Positions 1 to 7,832 of a DNA stretch of 38,058 nt are shown here, piece by piece (positions within the stretch are counted from its first letter, which is position 1; each line of letters starts with the position of its first letter). The stretch is from Akkermansia sp. (lineage in GTDB: Bacteria > Verrucomicrobiota > Verrucomicrobiia > Verrucomicrobiales > Akkermansiaceae), in NCBI GenBank assembly GCA_017472085.1, contig JAFUQZ010000003.1, forward strand, positions 1 through 38,058, in the 5' to 3' direction. A program made the position numbers and the translations under genes. Under the pieces are notes generated by a model. The model was given only the letters and a program-made list of their open reading frames with translations, ran no database searches and was not told where the DNA came from.

Positions 1-2
1 GC

Positions 3-107
3 TTCCACCGAAAAATGAAATTAATTCAACGCCGCGCCTATGGCTATCGTAACTTTCAGAACTACCGATTAAGAGTGTTAATTGAATGTGGTCACGTGGT
101 GATATGA
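3..107 (+). CDS. ISL3-type transposase, C-terminal end only (cut by window edge)
   Basis: Codons in the frame starting at base 3 run open from the window edge to a TGA at 105-107 and give 34 residues ending in a segment with RRAYGYRNFQNYRLRVL followed by IECG. The pattern KLIQRRAYGYRNF-x-NYRLRVL is what I know from the extreme C-terminus of ISL3-family (IS204/IS1001/IS1096/IS1165) DDE transposases. That family catalyses cut-and-paste transposition. The start lies outside the window, so completeness cannot be judged. No inverted repeat could be recognised with confidence between the stop and the tRNA terminator. The family call rests on a short stretch and is moderately sure. Confidence 0.6.
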   Translation, partial: FHRKMKLIQRRAYGYRNFQNYRLRVLIECGHVVI

Positions 108-196
108 AAATTCAAATTCCACATAAATTGGGCTTGACCCGAGTGTTTGGTTGCCCCCCACATTTTGGTGTTGGCCATCTTTATACATTTGCCCCG

Positions 197-227
197 AAAA
201 ATCAAAAAGCTGCCAATAAGGCAGCTT
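197..227 (-). terminator. Rho-independent terminator of the tRNA-Gly pair
   Basis: On the minus strand a perfect 8-bp stem (AAGCTGCC/GGCAGCTT) with a 5-nt loop is followed directly by a T-rich run. It lies 10 nt downstream of the second tRNA in the direction of transcription. Confidence 0.85.
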
Positions 228-236
228 CAGATAAAG

Positions 237-308
237 AGCGGATGATGGGATTCGAACCCACGACATCAACCTTGGCAAGGTTGCGCTCTACCACTGAGCT
301 ACATCCGC
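237..308 (-). tRNA. tRNA-Gly (anticodon GCC), distal copy
   Basis: The reverse complement folds as a full cloverleaf: 7-bp acceptor stem GCGGATG/CATCCGC, D arm, anticodon stem CAACC/GGTTG with loop TTGCCAA (anticodon GCC), and T arm GTGGG-TTCGAAT-CCCAT. The discriminator base is U, usual for tRNA-Gly. The 3' CCA is not encoded and must be added after transcription. It is identical to the copy at 349-420 and is the second tRNA of the transcript. It reads GGC and GGU codons. Confidence 0.96.
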
Positions 309-348
309 CTTATTTTTCAGGAGGTAACACCCGTTACCGGGCGCTGAG

Positions 349-420
349 AGCGGATGATGGGATTCGAACCCACGACATCAACCTTGGCAAGGTTGCGCTC
401 TACCACTGAGCTACATCCGC
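349..420 (-). tRNA. tRNA-Gly (anticodon GCC), promoter-proximal copy
   Basis: Identical in sequence to the tRNA at 237-308, with the same cloverleaf, GCC anticodon, U discriminator and no encoded CCA. The two copies are 40 nt apart; the spacer contains a small hairpin (GGTAAC-ACCC-GTTACC). They share one promoter upstream (467-494) and one terminator (197-227), so they are very likely one transcript. The doubled dose fits a major glycine isoacceptor in a GC-rich genome. Confidence 0.96.
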
Positions 421-466
421 TTTGTTCCGCTCTGGTCTGACGGGCCAGAAGCACGAAAGCGGGGCT

Positions 467-494
467 ATTATACCCATTTCTCCCCGTCTGGCAA
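467..494 (-). promoter_or_regulatory. Promoter of the tRNA-Gly pair
   Basis: On the minus strand there is TTGCCA (489-494), a 16-nt spacer and a consensus TATAAT (467-472) preceded by G-rich sequence. The predicted start leaves a 5' leader of about 40 nt before the first tRNA. Confidence 0.8.
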
Positions 495-584
495 GACTTT
501 TTTTGATAAAAAGTTAACATTTTTTTCGATTCCACCGCGAAAGGGTGTTTTTACAAAGGGTTCCGCCATGCGTCCGAAAGCGGT

Positions 585-615
585 TTGCCGGAGGGAGCAT
601 GCCCCCATCCGGCAA
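585..615 (-). terminator. Stem-loop downstream of the OsmC-type gene
   Basis: TTGCCGGA and TCCGGCAA form a perfect 8-bp stem with further G/C pairs inside, 17 nt past the stop of the OsmC-type gene. The following sequence has no real T-tract, so this may be an mRNA end-protecting hairpin rather than an intrinsic terminator. Confidence 0.4.
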
Positions 616-632
616 CAGAAACCTCAGCCTCG

Positions 633-1040
633 TCAGGCCTCAGCCCAAATCCAGTTGATTTTCTTTTCGACGGACGGCGCAATAATCGCACCCACCGGGC
701 AATGTGCGGCAGCATGTTCCATCATACGACGGTGTACCGGCTCGGTCGCCACCGGGACGGTAATGTCGAAACGAAGCGCCGCAATCCCCCCTTTATCATC
801 GGATTCGTACCCGGCAGAAATATGAATACCCCGGGTCTCGAAGCCCTTGTTTTTTCCGGTCCAGGCAATCATGCTGAGCATACATGAGGCAACGGAAGCC
901 GCCATCATGGCAGCCGGAGAGGGGTATTCCCCCTTGCCTCCGATGGCTGCTCCCACATCGGTGCAGCATTCCTGCCCCGAAGGTTCCCAAACAGTACGGC
1001 AACGCATGCCTCCGTCATGAATCGTTACAGATGTATTCAT
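633..1040 (-). CDS. OsmC/Ohr-family peroxide-resistance-type protein
   Basis: This 135-residue protein matches the OsmC/Ohr fold. Cys53 sits in the stretch ASVASCMLSMIAW, and Cys114 in the C-terminal AHCPVG motif, the two positions of the redox-active cysteine pair. Family members reduce organic hydroperoxides in the cytoplasm, and the length is typical of OsmC. The frame is open to 1091, but I start at 1040 because a strong promoter (-35 at 1070-1075, -10 at 1047-1052) lies inside that extension and would start transcription at or next to this ATG, giving a leaderless mRNA. It is a single gene convergent with nothing and divergent from rpmE2. Whether it is OsmC, Ohr or a YhfA-like member cannot be settled by eye. 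Confidence 0.85.
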   Translation of the reverse strand: MNTSVTIHDGGMRCRTVWEPSGQECCTDVGAAIGGKGEYPSPAAMMAASVASCMLSMIAWTGKNKGFETRGIHISAGYESDDKGGIAALRFDITVPVATEPVHRRMMEHAAAHCPVGAIIAPSVEKKINWIWAEA

Positions 1041-1046
1041 GACCGT

Positions 1047-1075
1047 ATGATACACAGCAGGTAAGACAGAGTCAA
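1047..1075 (-). promoter_or_regulatory. Promoter of the OsmC-type gene (leaderless)
   Basis: Minus strand: TTGACT (1070-1075), 17-nt spacer, TATCAT (1047-1052), then only 6 nt to the ATG at 1040. Transcription should begin at the start codon. Confidence 0.75.
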
Positions 1076-1128
1076 TCCAATTTTCCATCATTTATGCGTG
1101 AAATGCCGCAAAAAAAACAAATTACGGC

Positions 1129-1156
1129 TTGACATTGTTCAGGAAACCTGTAGTAT
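1129..1156 (+). promoter_or_regulatory. Promoter of rpmE2
   Basis: A consensus TTGACA (1129-1134), a 16-nt spacer and TAGTAT (1151-1156). The leader would be about 32 nt and carries no Shine-Dalgarno motif. Confidence 0.65.
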
Positions 1157-1194
1157 TGCTGCGCGCTGCGACGGTAACGCAGTCCGAAATCATT

Positions 1195-1464
1195 ATGAAG
1201 GCAGATATCCATCCCAAATACAATCCCGTTGTGTTCGTGGACATTACCACGGGCCGCCGCTTCATCACCCGTTCCACCGTGACTTCCGCCAAGAAGGAAG
1301 AAATCGACGGTGTTGAGCACTATGTTGTCTCCTGCGGCATCACCTCCGACTCTCACCCTTTCTTCACCGGTAAGAACCAGTTCGTGGACACCGAGGGTCG
1401 TATCGACAAGTTCCAGAAGCGCTTCGGCTCCGTGCGTCGCGCCAAGAAGCCGACCCTCAGCTGA
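1195..1464 (+). CDS. rpmE2: 50S ribosomal protein L31 type B (bL31B)
   Basis: An 89-residue basic protein beginning MKADIHPKYN, with the conserved block GRIDKFQKRFG near the C-terminus; both are hallmarks of bL31. It is the type B (zinc-independent) form, because the N-terminal CxxC zinc ribbon of type A is missing and only one cysteine remains in the whole chain. bL31 forms a bridge between ribosomal subunits. In bacteria with both forms type B is used under zinc shortage, but here nothing shows whether a type A copy exists elsewhere. The start at 1195 fits the family; an upstream in-frame ATG would overlap the promoter. It is monocistronic, with its own promoter and a strong terminator. Confidence 0.97.
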   Translation: MKADIHPKYNPVVFVDITTGRRFITRSTVTSAKKEEIDGVEHYVVSCGITSDSHPFFTGKNQFVDTEGRIDKFQKRFGSVRRAKKPTLS

Positions 1465-1491
1465 TAGCTGCGGAATCAGTTTTCCCATCCT

Positions 1492-1523
1492 GCCCGGTTC
1501 GAGTATCGAATCGGGCTTTCTTT
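1492..1523 (+). terminator. Rho-independent terminator of rpmE2
   Basis: An 11-bp stem with one G-U pair (GCCCGGTTCGA/TCGAATCGGGC), a 3-nt loop and then TTTCTTT. Confidence 0.9.
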
Positions 1524-1543
1524 ATGTCAGTCAACAGTCATCT

Positions 1544-1573
1544 TTGTGCTGGAAAAGGGCGAGAATGTATAGT
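1544..1573 (+). promoter_or_regulatory. Promoter of the lipoprotein-M23-TPR operon
   Basis: TTGTGC (1544-1549), 18-nt spacer, TATAGT (1568-1573). A second possible -10, TAGAAT, overlaps just downstream. The leader would be about 28 nt. Confidence 0.6.
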
Positions 1574-1607
1574 AGAATATCGGGCGTTAGAATTTCCGTT
1601 CAGCCAC

Positions 1608-2174
1608 ATGAAACACCTCCGCACCATTTTCCTGCCGCTTGCCGCCGCTGCAGCACTTCTGAGCAGCTGCCAACAGGCCACCTACCCCCTCTTTTTCCTC
1701 ACCGAATCCGACACCGCCGAGGCCGGGGCCTCTTTCAACATCCTTTACAACGGCGTGTATTACAATCGCATGCCGATGCTTTCTCTCAAGCATTTCAGCA
1801 AATTCCGTTCATTCCTGAATGATGACGGCAGCTACGGGGTCGTGCTCTACACCAGGGAAGAATACCGGTCCCGTCTCTATACCCAGACACTGGACAACAA
1901 CGGCAACAAACTCCTCCCGGTGGTGAATGGTATTGCCATGCCCCCCATGCTGATAGATGTACCCATCAGCGATGGCAAGCTCGTTATCTGGAACGGGCTC
2001 AATGGCTATGACCTCAAGATGATTGGAGAAACCGTCGCCCCCGCCAATCCCGAAATCGAGGAAAAACGCTATCGGGATGAAGACCCGCGCCCGAAACGCG
2101 AAGTTCCCAAGGATGTCAAGGTGAAGCGAGATGCCACCGGGCGCATGATTCCGCAATTATTCTCAGAGGAATAA
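1608..2174 (+). CDS. Putative lipoprotein, unknown function
   Basis: This 188-residue product has a clear lipoprotein signal: positive MKHLR, a hydrophobic Ala/Leu stretch and the lipobox LLSSC with Cys21. The mature part has aromatic-rich beta-like stretches (YNGVYYNRMPM) and a charged C-terminal tail rich in Arg, Glu and Lys. I recognise no domain. The start at 1608 is chosen because it puts the signal peptide at the N-terminus; the upstream open extension crosses the promoter. It is the first gene of an operon with the M23 peptidase (15-nt gap) and the TPR protein. A role at the envelope beside the peptidase is inferred from this order only. Confidence 0.75.
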   Translation: MKHLRTIFLPLAAAAALLSSCQQATYPLFFLTESDTAEAGASFNILYNGVYYNRMPMLSLKHFSKFRSFLNDDGSYGVVLYTREEYRSRLYTQTLDNNGNKLLPVVNGIAMPPMLIDVPISDGKLVIWNGLNGYDLKMIGETVAPANPEIEEKRYRDEDPRPKREVPKDVKVKRDATGRMIPQLFSEE

Positions 2175-2189
2175 GATAACCGGGGAACT

Positions 2190-3260
2190 ATGCGGCATTT
2201 CTTCATCCGGCTCATCAGTACCGCCCTGCTGGGGTTCAGCGGGGCGAGCTCTGCCGGTGTGGATCTGGTGTACCGGCTGCCGACAGGCAATGATGCCCTG
2301 TTCCGGGGAGACAACAAAGCGTTCTTCACCTATGTGGATCGCACGTTTGAGGGGGTCACCTCCCAACCGTGGGAAGCCGGGACCTATGGTTTTGTTCGGA
2401 ATCCTTTCCGCCTGAACAACGGCAAAATCATGTTTTCCCGCCTGCATGAAGGCATCGATATCAGCCCGGTGAAGCGGGATGAAACCGATGAACCATTGGA
2501 TATTGTTCACCCGGTCGCTCCCGGAACGGTGGTATACACAAACAACGGTCCCGGATTAAGCAACTACGGCCGCTATGTTGTGGTGAAGCACTGCATCCCG
2601 GAGGGCGATATCTACACGGTCTATGCCCATCTGGCAGAGGTACGCTGCAGCGCAGGTCAACGTGTCGGGACCGGCAATGAACTGGGGCGGCTGGGATACT
2701 CCGGTGCAGGAATCAACAAGACACGCGCACACCTGCATCTGGAGATTTGCTTCCTGATAAACCGGCACTACGACAAATTCTCCCCCCCGGCCAACAAACA
2801 CGGCATTTATAACGGACTGAACCTGGCGGGATTCGACATTGCAAAGGTTCTTCTCCACTGTAAGAATGGAGCCACCTTGTCCCTGCGGCAGCATCTCGCC
2901 ACCCTCCCGGAGCATTACCGGGTGAGAGTACCCTGCATCGGCACCATGGATTTGCTGCAGCGGCATCCCTTCCTCTACAAGGGCGATTGGAAGAAGCGAC
3001 CGGCCGCCCTTGATATAGCCTTCACCGCAGAGGGAGTGCCCCTTGCCGTCTATCCGGCAGACCGGGCCGTTGCAGCGCCGGAGGTCATCTCCTGCAAGCC
3101 GCAACCCACCCTGCAACAGAACTGCACCGCCAACCGGCTCAAGAACAACAGCAAGAACGCTGCTCTGACCGCGAGTGGCAGACGCTATATCGAAACCTTT
3201 CTCTGGCTGGAGGGCAAATACCCGCCGGCCGCACAGTCGGAAGACCAGAATTCCTTATAA
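2190..3260 (+). CDS. Secreted M23-family (LytM-type) metallopeptidase
   Basis: The 356-residue protein has a signal peptide (about residues 1-22, ending in SSA) and one M23 domain at about residues 75-200. The expected zinc and catalytic residues are present: H86 and D90 in LHEGIDI, H147 in VYAHL, and H181 and H183 in the HLHLE motif. Such enzymes cut peptide cross-links of murein in the periplasm, and all key residues being kept argues for an active enzyme rather than an activator. The C-terminal 150 residues contain no domain I recognise. It follows the lipoprotein by 15 nt and precedes the TPR protein by 15 nt, pointing to a shared envelope task. Confidence 0.88.
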   Translation: MRHFFIRLISTALLGFSGASSAGVDLVYRLPTGNDALFRGDNKAFFTYVDRTFEGVTSQPWEAGTYGFVRNPFRLNNGKIMFSRLHEGIDISPVKRDETDEPLDIVHPVAPGTVVYTNNGPGLSNYGRYVVVKHCIPEGDIYTVYAHLAEVRCSAGQRVGTGNELGRLGYSGAGINKTRAHLHLEICFLINRHYDKFSPPANKHGIYNGLNLAGFDIAKVLLHCKNGATLSLRQHLATLPEHYRVRVPCIGTMDLLQRHPFLYKGDWKKRPAALDIAFTAEGVPLAVYPADRAVAAPEVISCKPQPTLQQNCTANRLKNNSKNAALTASGRRYIETFLWLEGKYPPAAQSEDQNSL

Positions 3261-3275
3261 ACGAATAGTTCCAGC

Positions 3276-5702
3276 ATGAAATTTTTCCCATATCTCTACA
3301 TTTTGCCGACGTTGATGAGCATCGCCACCGCCTCGCCGGTTGACGAAGCGTCCGGGCTTCTGCGAAAGGGAGATGCCGTTGGCGCGCTCGCAATATTGAG
3401 CGGAGACGAGAGCGAAGAAAGCTTCTTCTGGAAAGGCAGAGCGCTGATAGAGCTGAACCGCATGAAAGAAGCCGCAGACTATCTTTCCAAAGTCAGCGAA
3501 GCACACAAGCTCTATCCCTATGCCGCCAAGGCTCTGCTTTACTGTGCATGGCAGAGTCCGGATGTGGAATTCTCCACCGTTGTGCCGACTCTGGCGGCCA
3601 GCCGCAACCCGGAAATTGCCGAAATTGCTGCGGCAGCTCTGGCCGAATACTGGCTCCAGCAGCCGGAAAGTCAGGATAACACCGCATTGGAACTGCTGCG
3701 CGGTATGGCAGAAAAGAATCCGGACTTCGCTCCTGTTCTGCAACTGCTGGAAATTGAGAATTATCGGCAGAAAGGGAAGTATGCGGAGGCCATCGCCCTC
3801 TGCCGCCAGATGGAAAGCAACCGGGAGCTTTCCTCCGATATCCGCCAGCGTGTACGACTGGCGCTGGCAGAGGTGTTCTACGCTCAGGAAAACGCCGGGT
3901 TCCCGGATAAGGAACAAGCGTCTGATGGTTTGCTTTCCGGGCTCAGTCAGACAGATGCAGATGGCGAGGAAGAGGCAGAAAACACCCCCACAGAAGGCAA
4001 GGGCGAGGAAACGCTTCTGCATTTCATCTCCACCCATCCGGAATCCCCCCTGCTGCCGGAGGCTTTTCGGCGGCTCGCCGCTCACCAGGCATTTACGAAA
4101 GGCAAATATGCAAGAGCCAGGCTTCAGGAATGGATAGAAGATGTTGAAAAACCTCGCCGGGCGGCTATTTCGCTGCTCATTCTCCAGTACCTCATCAATC
4201 AGGATAACCCGGATGATATTGAGCCGGACAACGCCTGCGCCAACACCGCGCTCACACTCTTCCCCGGCGAAAATGCCACCCAGCTCATTCTGCTGGAGCA
4301 GACTCGCTACCTGCTGGAACAAGGCTTTATCGAAGACGCTGCGAAATACCTCAGTCACGTCACCATAGACTCCCCGTACAAGGCCTTCTACTCTGCTTTC
4401 ATTCTGGCTGAAACAGACGCCCGGCAGGCCGCGCACATGTTCCGCGAATGTGCCCGCCACGCCCCGGAGGGGCTTCGCCCGGCTGCCTTCGCCAACAGCC
4501 TGCTCTGCGCTCTGAATTCCGGCGATAAGGAACTGGAAAACGACATCCTGAACTATCCCAATTTCACGCCGGAAGCCAAGGTGGAAGTGTATGCTGCGCT
4601 CTTCCTGTATCACATGGGGAAAGACAATGCGCAGGCGCGACAAGCTCTGCAGGTATTGCAGAGTATCCCCTACCGGGCAAGTGACTTTATGGTCGATTTC
4701 CTGCTGGACAAAGCATGGTTCAACATGGAAGATTCCCCGCTGCTGGTGGAACAGGAGCTCGCCCACACTTCCACGGCAAACTTCCTGCCGCGTCAACTCC
4801 TGCGCTATTACATGATCAGGGAAAGCTCCATGCGAAAAGCTTCACCCGCAGACCGCAGGGCAGAAACAGAAGAACGCATTTGCGAGCTCATACGACAGGC
4901 CATTGCGTCCACCCCGAATCGCCATCTGAATTACCGGCTACGCTTCCATCTGGCGCATCTGTTCTCCGGGCGCAGCATGCATGCCGAAGCCTTCCGACAG
5001 CTCATGGAATTACATCGTCTGGCAGGCAACGGTGATACCGCAGCGCAGAGTCTTTTCCATGCGGCATTCGAGAAAGAACTGGTCGGCACAACCGATTCGC
5101 TGAAAGAAGCTGCCGCCATATACGCCAACTGTGCCGAAAAATACCCGGAACTGGCCACTCGGGCAGCCATCCGGCAGGCGGATGTGCTCATCCGCATCGG
5201 GCAGGGAGAAGAAGCGGAGCACATTCTGAACCATCTCCTGAGCAAAGAGGAAAAGCTCACTCCGCAGGAACGTGCCCACGCACAGATTACCCTTTCCAAC
5301 AAACACACACTGGAAGGAACCCCGGAAGGATTGAAGCGCGCGCTCGAAGTCGGCGGCAAGTGCGCCGGCGATACCACCCTCCCCCCTCACTGGCGCTACG
5401 CCGCGCTGCTGCACCACGCGGCCATCTGCAGCAGAAGCGGCCATTATCGCCCGGCCTATGATGATTATATGACCATTCTGGCGATGAATCCCGTAAGCAA
5501 GGACAGCGCCACGGACAGGGACTGGTCAGTATTCCACCAGGCTGCCATCGGCGCCGTAGACTCTCTGCTGGAACTGAAGCAATACAAAGAGGCGGCCAAC
5601 CTGGCGGACCGCTTCGCTGACTGGAAGAGCGACCGTAAAATGAAGCGCTACGCTGAATGGGCGACCTATATCCGACAGACGAATTTCCTGCGGAATGATT
5701 AA
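3276..5702 (+). CDS. Secreted tetratricopeptide-like (TPR) repeat protein
   Basis: This is an 808-residue protein with an N-terminal signal peptide (hydrophobic residues 1-19, likely cut after ATAS). The rest is built of repeated amphipathic helix pairs with TPR-style Ala, Leu and Tyr spacing, for example KEAADYLSKV, AEAIALCRQM and KEAANLADRF. An acidic low-complexity linker lies near residues 225-245. No catalytic motif is visible. TPR solenoids bind protein partners, and a periplasmic scaffold role linked to the M23 peptidase 15 nt upstream is plausible but inferred. A 513-codon antisense frame over its first half is a shadow. Confidence 0.8.
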   Translation: MKFFPYLYILPTLMSIATASPVDEASGLLRKGDAVGALAILSGDESEESFFWKGRALIELNRMKEAADYLSKVSEAHKLYPYAAKALLYCAWQSPDVEFSTVVPTLAASRNPEIAEIAAAALAEYWLQQPESQDNTALELLRGMAEKNPDFAPVLQLLEIENYRQKGKYAEAIALCRQMESNRELSSDIRQRVRLALAEVFYAQENAGFPDKEQASDGLLSGLSQTDADGEEEAENTPTEGKGEETLLHFISTHPESPLLPEAFRRLAAHQAFTKGKYARARLQEWIEDVEKPRRAAISLLILQYLINQDNPDDIEPDNACANTALTLFPGENATQLILLEQTRYLLEQGFIEDAAKYLSHVTIDSPYKAFYSAFILAETDARQAAHMFRECARHAPEGLRPAAFANSLLCALNSGDKELENDILNYPNFTPEAKVEVYAALFLYHMGKDNAQARQALQVLQSIPYRASDFMVDFLLDKAWFNMEDSPLLVEQELAHTSTANFLPRQLLRYYMIRESSMRKASPADRRAETEERICELIRQAIASTPNRHLNYRLRFHLAHLFSGRSMHAEAFRQLMELHRLAGNGDTAAQSLFHAAFEKELVGTTDSLKEAAAIYANCAEKYPELATRAAIRQADVLIRIGQGEEAEHILNHLLSKEEKLTPQERAHAQITLSNKHTLEGTPEGLKRALEVGGKCAGDTTLPPHWRYAALLHHAAICSRSGHYRPAYDDYMTILAMNPVSKDSATDRDWSVFHQAAIGAVDSLLELKQYKEAANLADRFADWKSDRKMKRYAEWATYIRQTNFLRND

Positions 5703-5704
5703 AT

Positions 5705-5730
5705 CTGCGGGGCTGAAAACCTCAGCGCAG
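5705..5730. terminator. Possible bidirectional stem-loop between convergent genes
   Basis: CTGCG/CGCAG and CTGA/TCAG pair around a 5-nt loop with a 3-nt bulge, overlapping the end of the nuclease-like gene. There is no T-tract, so the call is weak. Confidence 0.3.
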
Positions 5731-6768
5731 GTCACACCAGATGGCCCTGTGGTCGCTGGCTTTTCGGGATGACGGGATATCGACAATGCCGGAGGCCGCT
5801 CCGCGCTTCATTCGTTTTTTCATCGGAGCATTCACCAGGATATGGTCAAAGGTGTTGTAAGCACGGCCGCGTTGGTAGTACAGCGTCCATTCCTCATTCC
5901 GGGAATCTTTCGGTGACAGCCTCTTCAGTGCGCTCTCCCCGGTCATCCCCTGCACCAACAGCCTGACGGCAGCATCCTGCGGCCCGTCATTGAAATCCCC
6001 GTACACCACCATGGGCAGCCCCGGTTGCTCCTTCATTTCCTGCTGAATATAGCGGGCCAGCGTCCGGGCCTCGCGGGTTCGCAGGGATGCAGTGGCGGCA
6101 GAGTCTTCACTCACCCGAGATTTGAGGTGTACGCCCAACACACGGAACATGCGCCCGTCCTCCACCCGCACCGTCACATCCAGAATACCGCGCAGCATCT
6201 GCCTCTTCTGCTCGCCGAACAACCCATAATTCGCGCGGGACTTATCCTGCACCACGGGATACCGGGACAGCAGCGCCAGCGCCCTGTCCTCACCACCTCG
6301 CGCCAGCACTCGGCAGTGGGGATAATCCAGTCCCCTGTCCCGCAGTCGGCGTTTCAAATCATCCAGCGCCAGCGGGCCTCCGATTTCGATAAGGCCGACG
6401 ATAGCCGGTTTCTCGGAGGCAATGACCTCTGCCACCGCCTCGCATTCTGCCTCCGGCTTGGGGCGGTTGATATAGCGGGAGCGCTGCTTTTCCCCGGCCA
6501 CAAAATAATTCTCCGCATTGAGCATGAGGAAACGAACAGGCGGCCCGGACTCCGGCATGTCATCCGTCACCTGTCGGCAGAGAGGGGGCTCGCCCATTTG
6601 CACCGCATCCTCCGCGTACGGAGCTGCCAGGATTTCCGGGGCAGCGGGACTGACACCGCCGTACAGCCGCAACACCAGAGCAGCCACCACAACAACCAGC
6701 AGCACCAGGAAGAAATCCGTTCTCCTCCACCAGGGGCGAGGCTTCGGCATGGGCGGCAGCTGATTCAT
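5722..6768 (-). CDS. Membrane-anchored endonuclease/exonuclease/phosphatase (EEP) family protein
   Basis: A 348-residue protein with one N-terminal membrane segment (about 18-36, after PWWRR) and an EEP (DNase I-like) domain from about residue 78 to the end. All catalytic positions are recognisable: N84 (MLNAEN), E128 (GLIEIG), H214 (GVHLKS), D258 and N260 (YGDFND), the late D in TFDHIL and the terminal SDH. The family includes nucleases, phosphodiesterases and sphingomyelinase-like enzymes; the substrate cannot be told. The domain should face the periplasm. It follows hemB by 18 nt on the same strand and is probably co-transcribed, although no functional link to heme is evident. Confidence 0.85.
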   Translation of the reverse strand: MNQLPPMPKPRPWWRRTDFFLVLLVVVVAALVLRLYGGVSPAAPEILAAPYAEDAVQMGEPPLCRQVTDDMPESGPPVRFLMLNAENYFVAGEKQRSRYINRPKPEAECEAVAEVIASEKPAIVGLIEIGGPLALDDLKRRLRDRGLDYPHCRVLARGGEDRALALLSRYPVVQDKSRANYGLFGEQKRQMLRGILDVTVRVEDGRMFRVLGVHLKSRVSEDSAATASLRTREARTLARYIQQEMKEQPGLPMVVYGDFNDGPQDAAVRLLVQGMTGESALKRLSPKDSRNEEWTLYYQRGRAYNTFDHILVNAPMKKRMKRGAASGIVDIPSSRKASDHRAIWCDLR

Positions 6769-6786
6769 GGCAGGAGGGCGGGGTTA

Positions 6787-7779
6787 TCAGGCATCCCGCA
6801 GCCATTCCGCCACCTGCGGAGCGGCATAGGTCAGAATCATATCCGCACCGGCGCGGCGTATGGCAAGCAGGCTTTCCAGCATCACCTGCTTTTCATCCAG
6901 CCAGCCGGAAGCCGCCGCTGCCTTCACCATCAGGTACTCACCGCTCACATGGTATGCGGCTATCGGCAGCGTCGTCGCCGCACGCATGGCCGCAATCACA
7001 TCCAGATACAGAGTAGCCGGCTTCACCATCAGGAAATCAGCCCCCTCGGCTGCATCCAGAGCCGCCTCACGCAAGGCTTCCCGCCCATTGGACGGATCCA
7101 TCTGGTACGTTTTCTTGTCGCCGAACTTGGGAGCACTCCCCAAAGCTCCACGGAACGGCCCATACAACGCCGAGGCATATTTGGCGGTATAGCTCATGAG
7201 CGACACCTTTTCGAAGCCCTCTGCATCCAGCGCAGCACGCAGCGCAGCAATGCGCCCGTCCATCATATCGCTGGGAGAAATGATATCCGCGCCGGCGCGG
7301 GCATGGCAAAGAGCCTGGCGGCAAAGCGCCTCCACCGTCTCATCATTGAGAATCTCGTATGTACCATCCTCATATTCCCGCACCAGTCCATCCTGCCCGT
7401 AGCTGTTGAAGGGGTCGAGAGCCACATCCGTCATCACCACCATCTGCGGCACGGCCGCCTTGATAGCCCGAATGGCGCGCGGCACCACCCCCTCCGGGTT
7501 CCAGGCTTCACTACCGGCGGCGTCTTTCTTCTCCTCCGGCACCACGGCGAATAAATCCACACAGGGAATCCCCAGCGCATACAGCCGCCGGCACTCCTCC
7601 TCAATTCCCGCCACGCTCCAGCGAGTACAGCCCGGCAGGGACTCTATGGGGGTATCCTCTTCCCCCTCCTGCACAAACATCGGGTATATCAAATGCGCGG
7701 CCGTGAGCTCAGTCTCACGCATCAGGCCGCGAACTCCGGCAGACTTTCGGTTACGACGGGGACGAATGGGAAGATTCAT
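6787..7779 (-). CDS. hemB: Delta-aminolevulinic acid dehydratase (porphobilinogen synthase)
   Basis: A 330-residue enzyme joining two 5-aminolevulinate molecules into porphobilinogen in tetrapyrrole synthesis. The two Schiff-base lysines are visible: K200 in SYTAKYAS and K253 in MVKPATLY. The zinc-binding cysteine triad of many HemB proteins is absent; the equivalent stretch DVALDPFNSYGQDG has Ala120, Asp122 and Asp130, the pattern of zinc-independent, magnesium-type enzymes. Start: a TATAAT box at 7787-7792 lies 7 nt before the ATG at 7779, so the mRNA is predicted leaderless, and the open extension to 7815 is upstream of transcription. The EEP protein follows by 18 nt. Confidence 0.97.
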   Translation of the reverse strand: MNLPIRPRRNRKSAGVRGLMRETELTAAHLIYPMFVQEGEEDTPIESLPGCTRWSVAGIEEECRRLYALGIPCVDLFAVVPEEKKDAAGSEAWNPEGVVPRAIRAIKAAVPQMVVMTDVALDPFNSYGQDGLVREYEDGTYEILNDETVEALCRQALCHARAGADIISPSDMMDGRIAALRAALDAEGFEKVSLMSYTAKYASALYGPFRGALGSAPKFGDKKTYQMDPSNGREALREAALDAAEGADFLMVKPATLYLDVIAAMRAATTLPIAAYHVSGEYLMVKAAAASGWLDEKQVMLESLLAIRRAGADMILTYAAPQVAEWLRDA

Positions 7780-7786
7780 GCCCGGC

Positions 7787-7815
7787 ATTATACGCTTCTT
7801 TCCCTCGCAAGGCAA
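7787..7815 (-). promoter_or_regulatory. Promoter of hemB (leaderless)
   Basis: Minus strand: TTGCCT (7810-7815), 17-nt spacer and consensus TATAAT (7787-7792), with 7 nt to the start codon. Confidence 0.85.
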
Positions 7816-7832
7816 GCGCGAACACGCTCACC

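Noticed and set aside
86..409. 107-codon plus-strand frame running through both tRNA genes
   Set aside because: It consists of translated tRNA sequence; similar artefacts are common around tRNA repeats.
3255..4796. 513-codon minus-strand frame across the TPR gene
   Set aside because: The plus-strand gene has a signal peptide, operon spacing and repeat structure; the antisense product has no recognisable features.
6025..7554. 509-codon plus-strand frame over hemB and the EEP gene
   Set aside because: Antisense to two confidently assigned genes; the translation is low-complexity Arg/His/Gln-rich.
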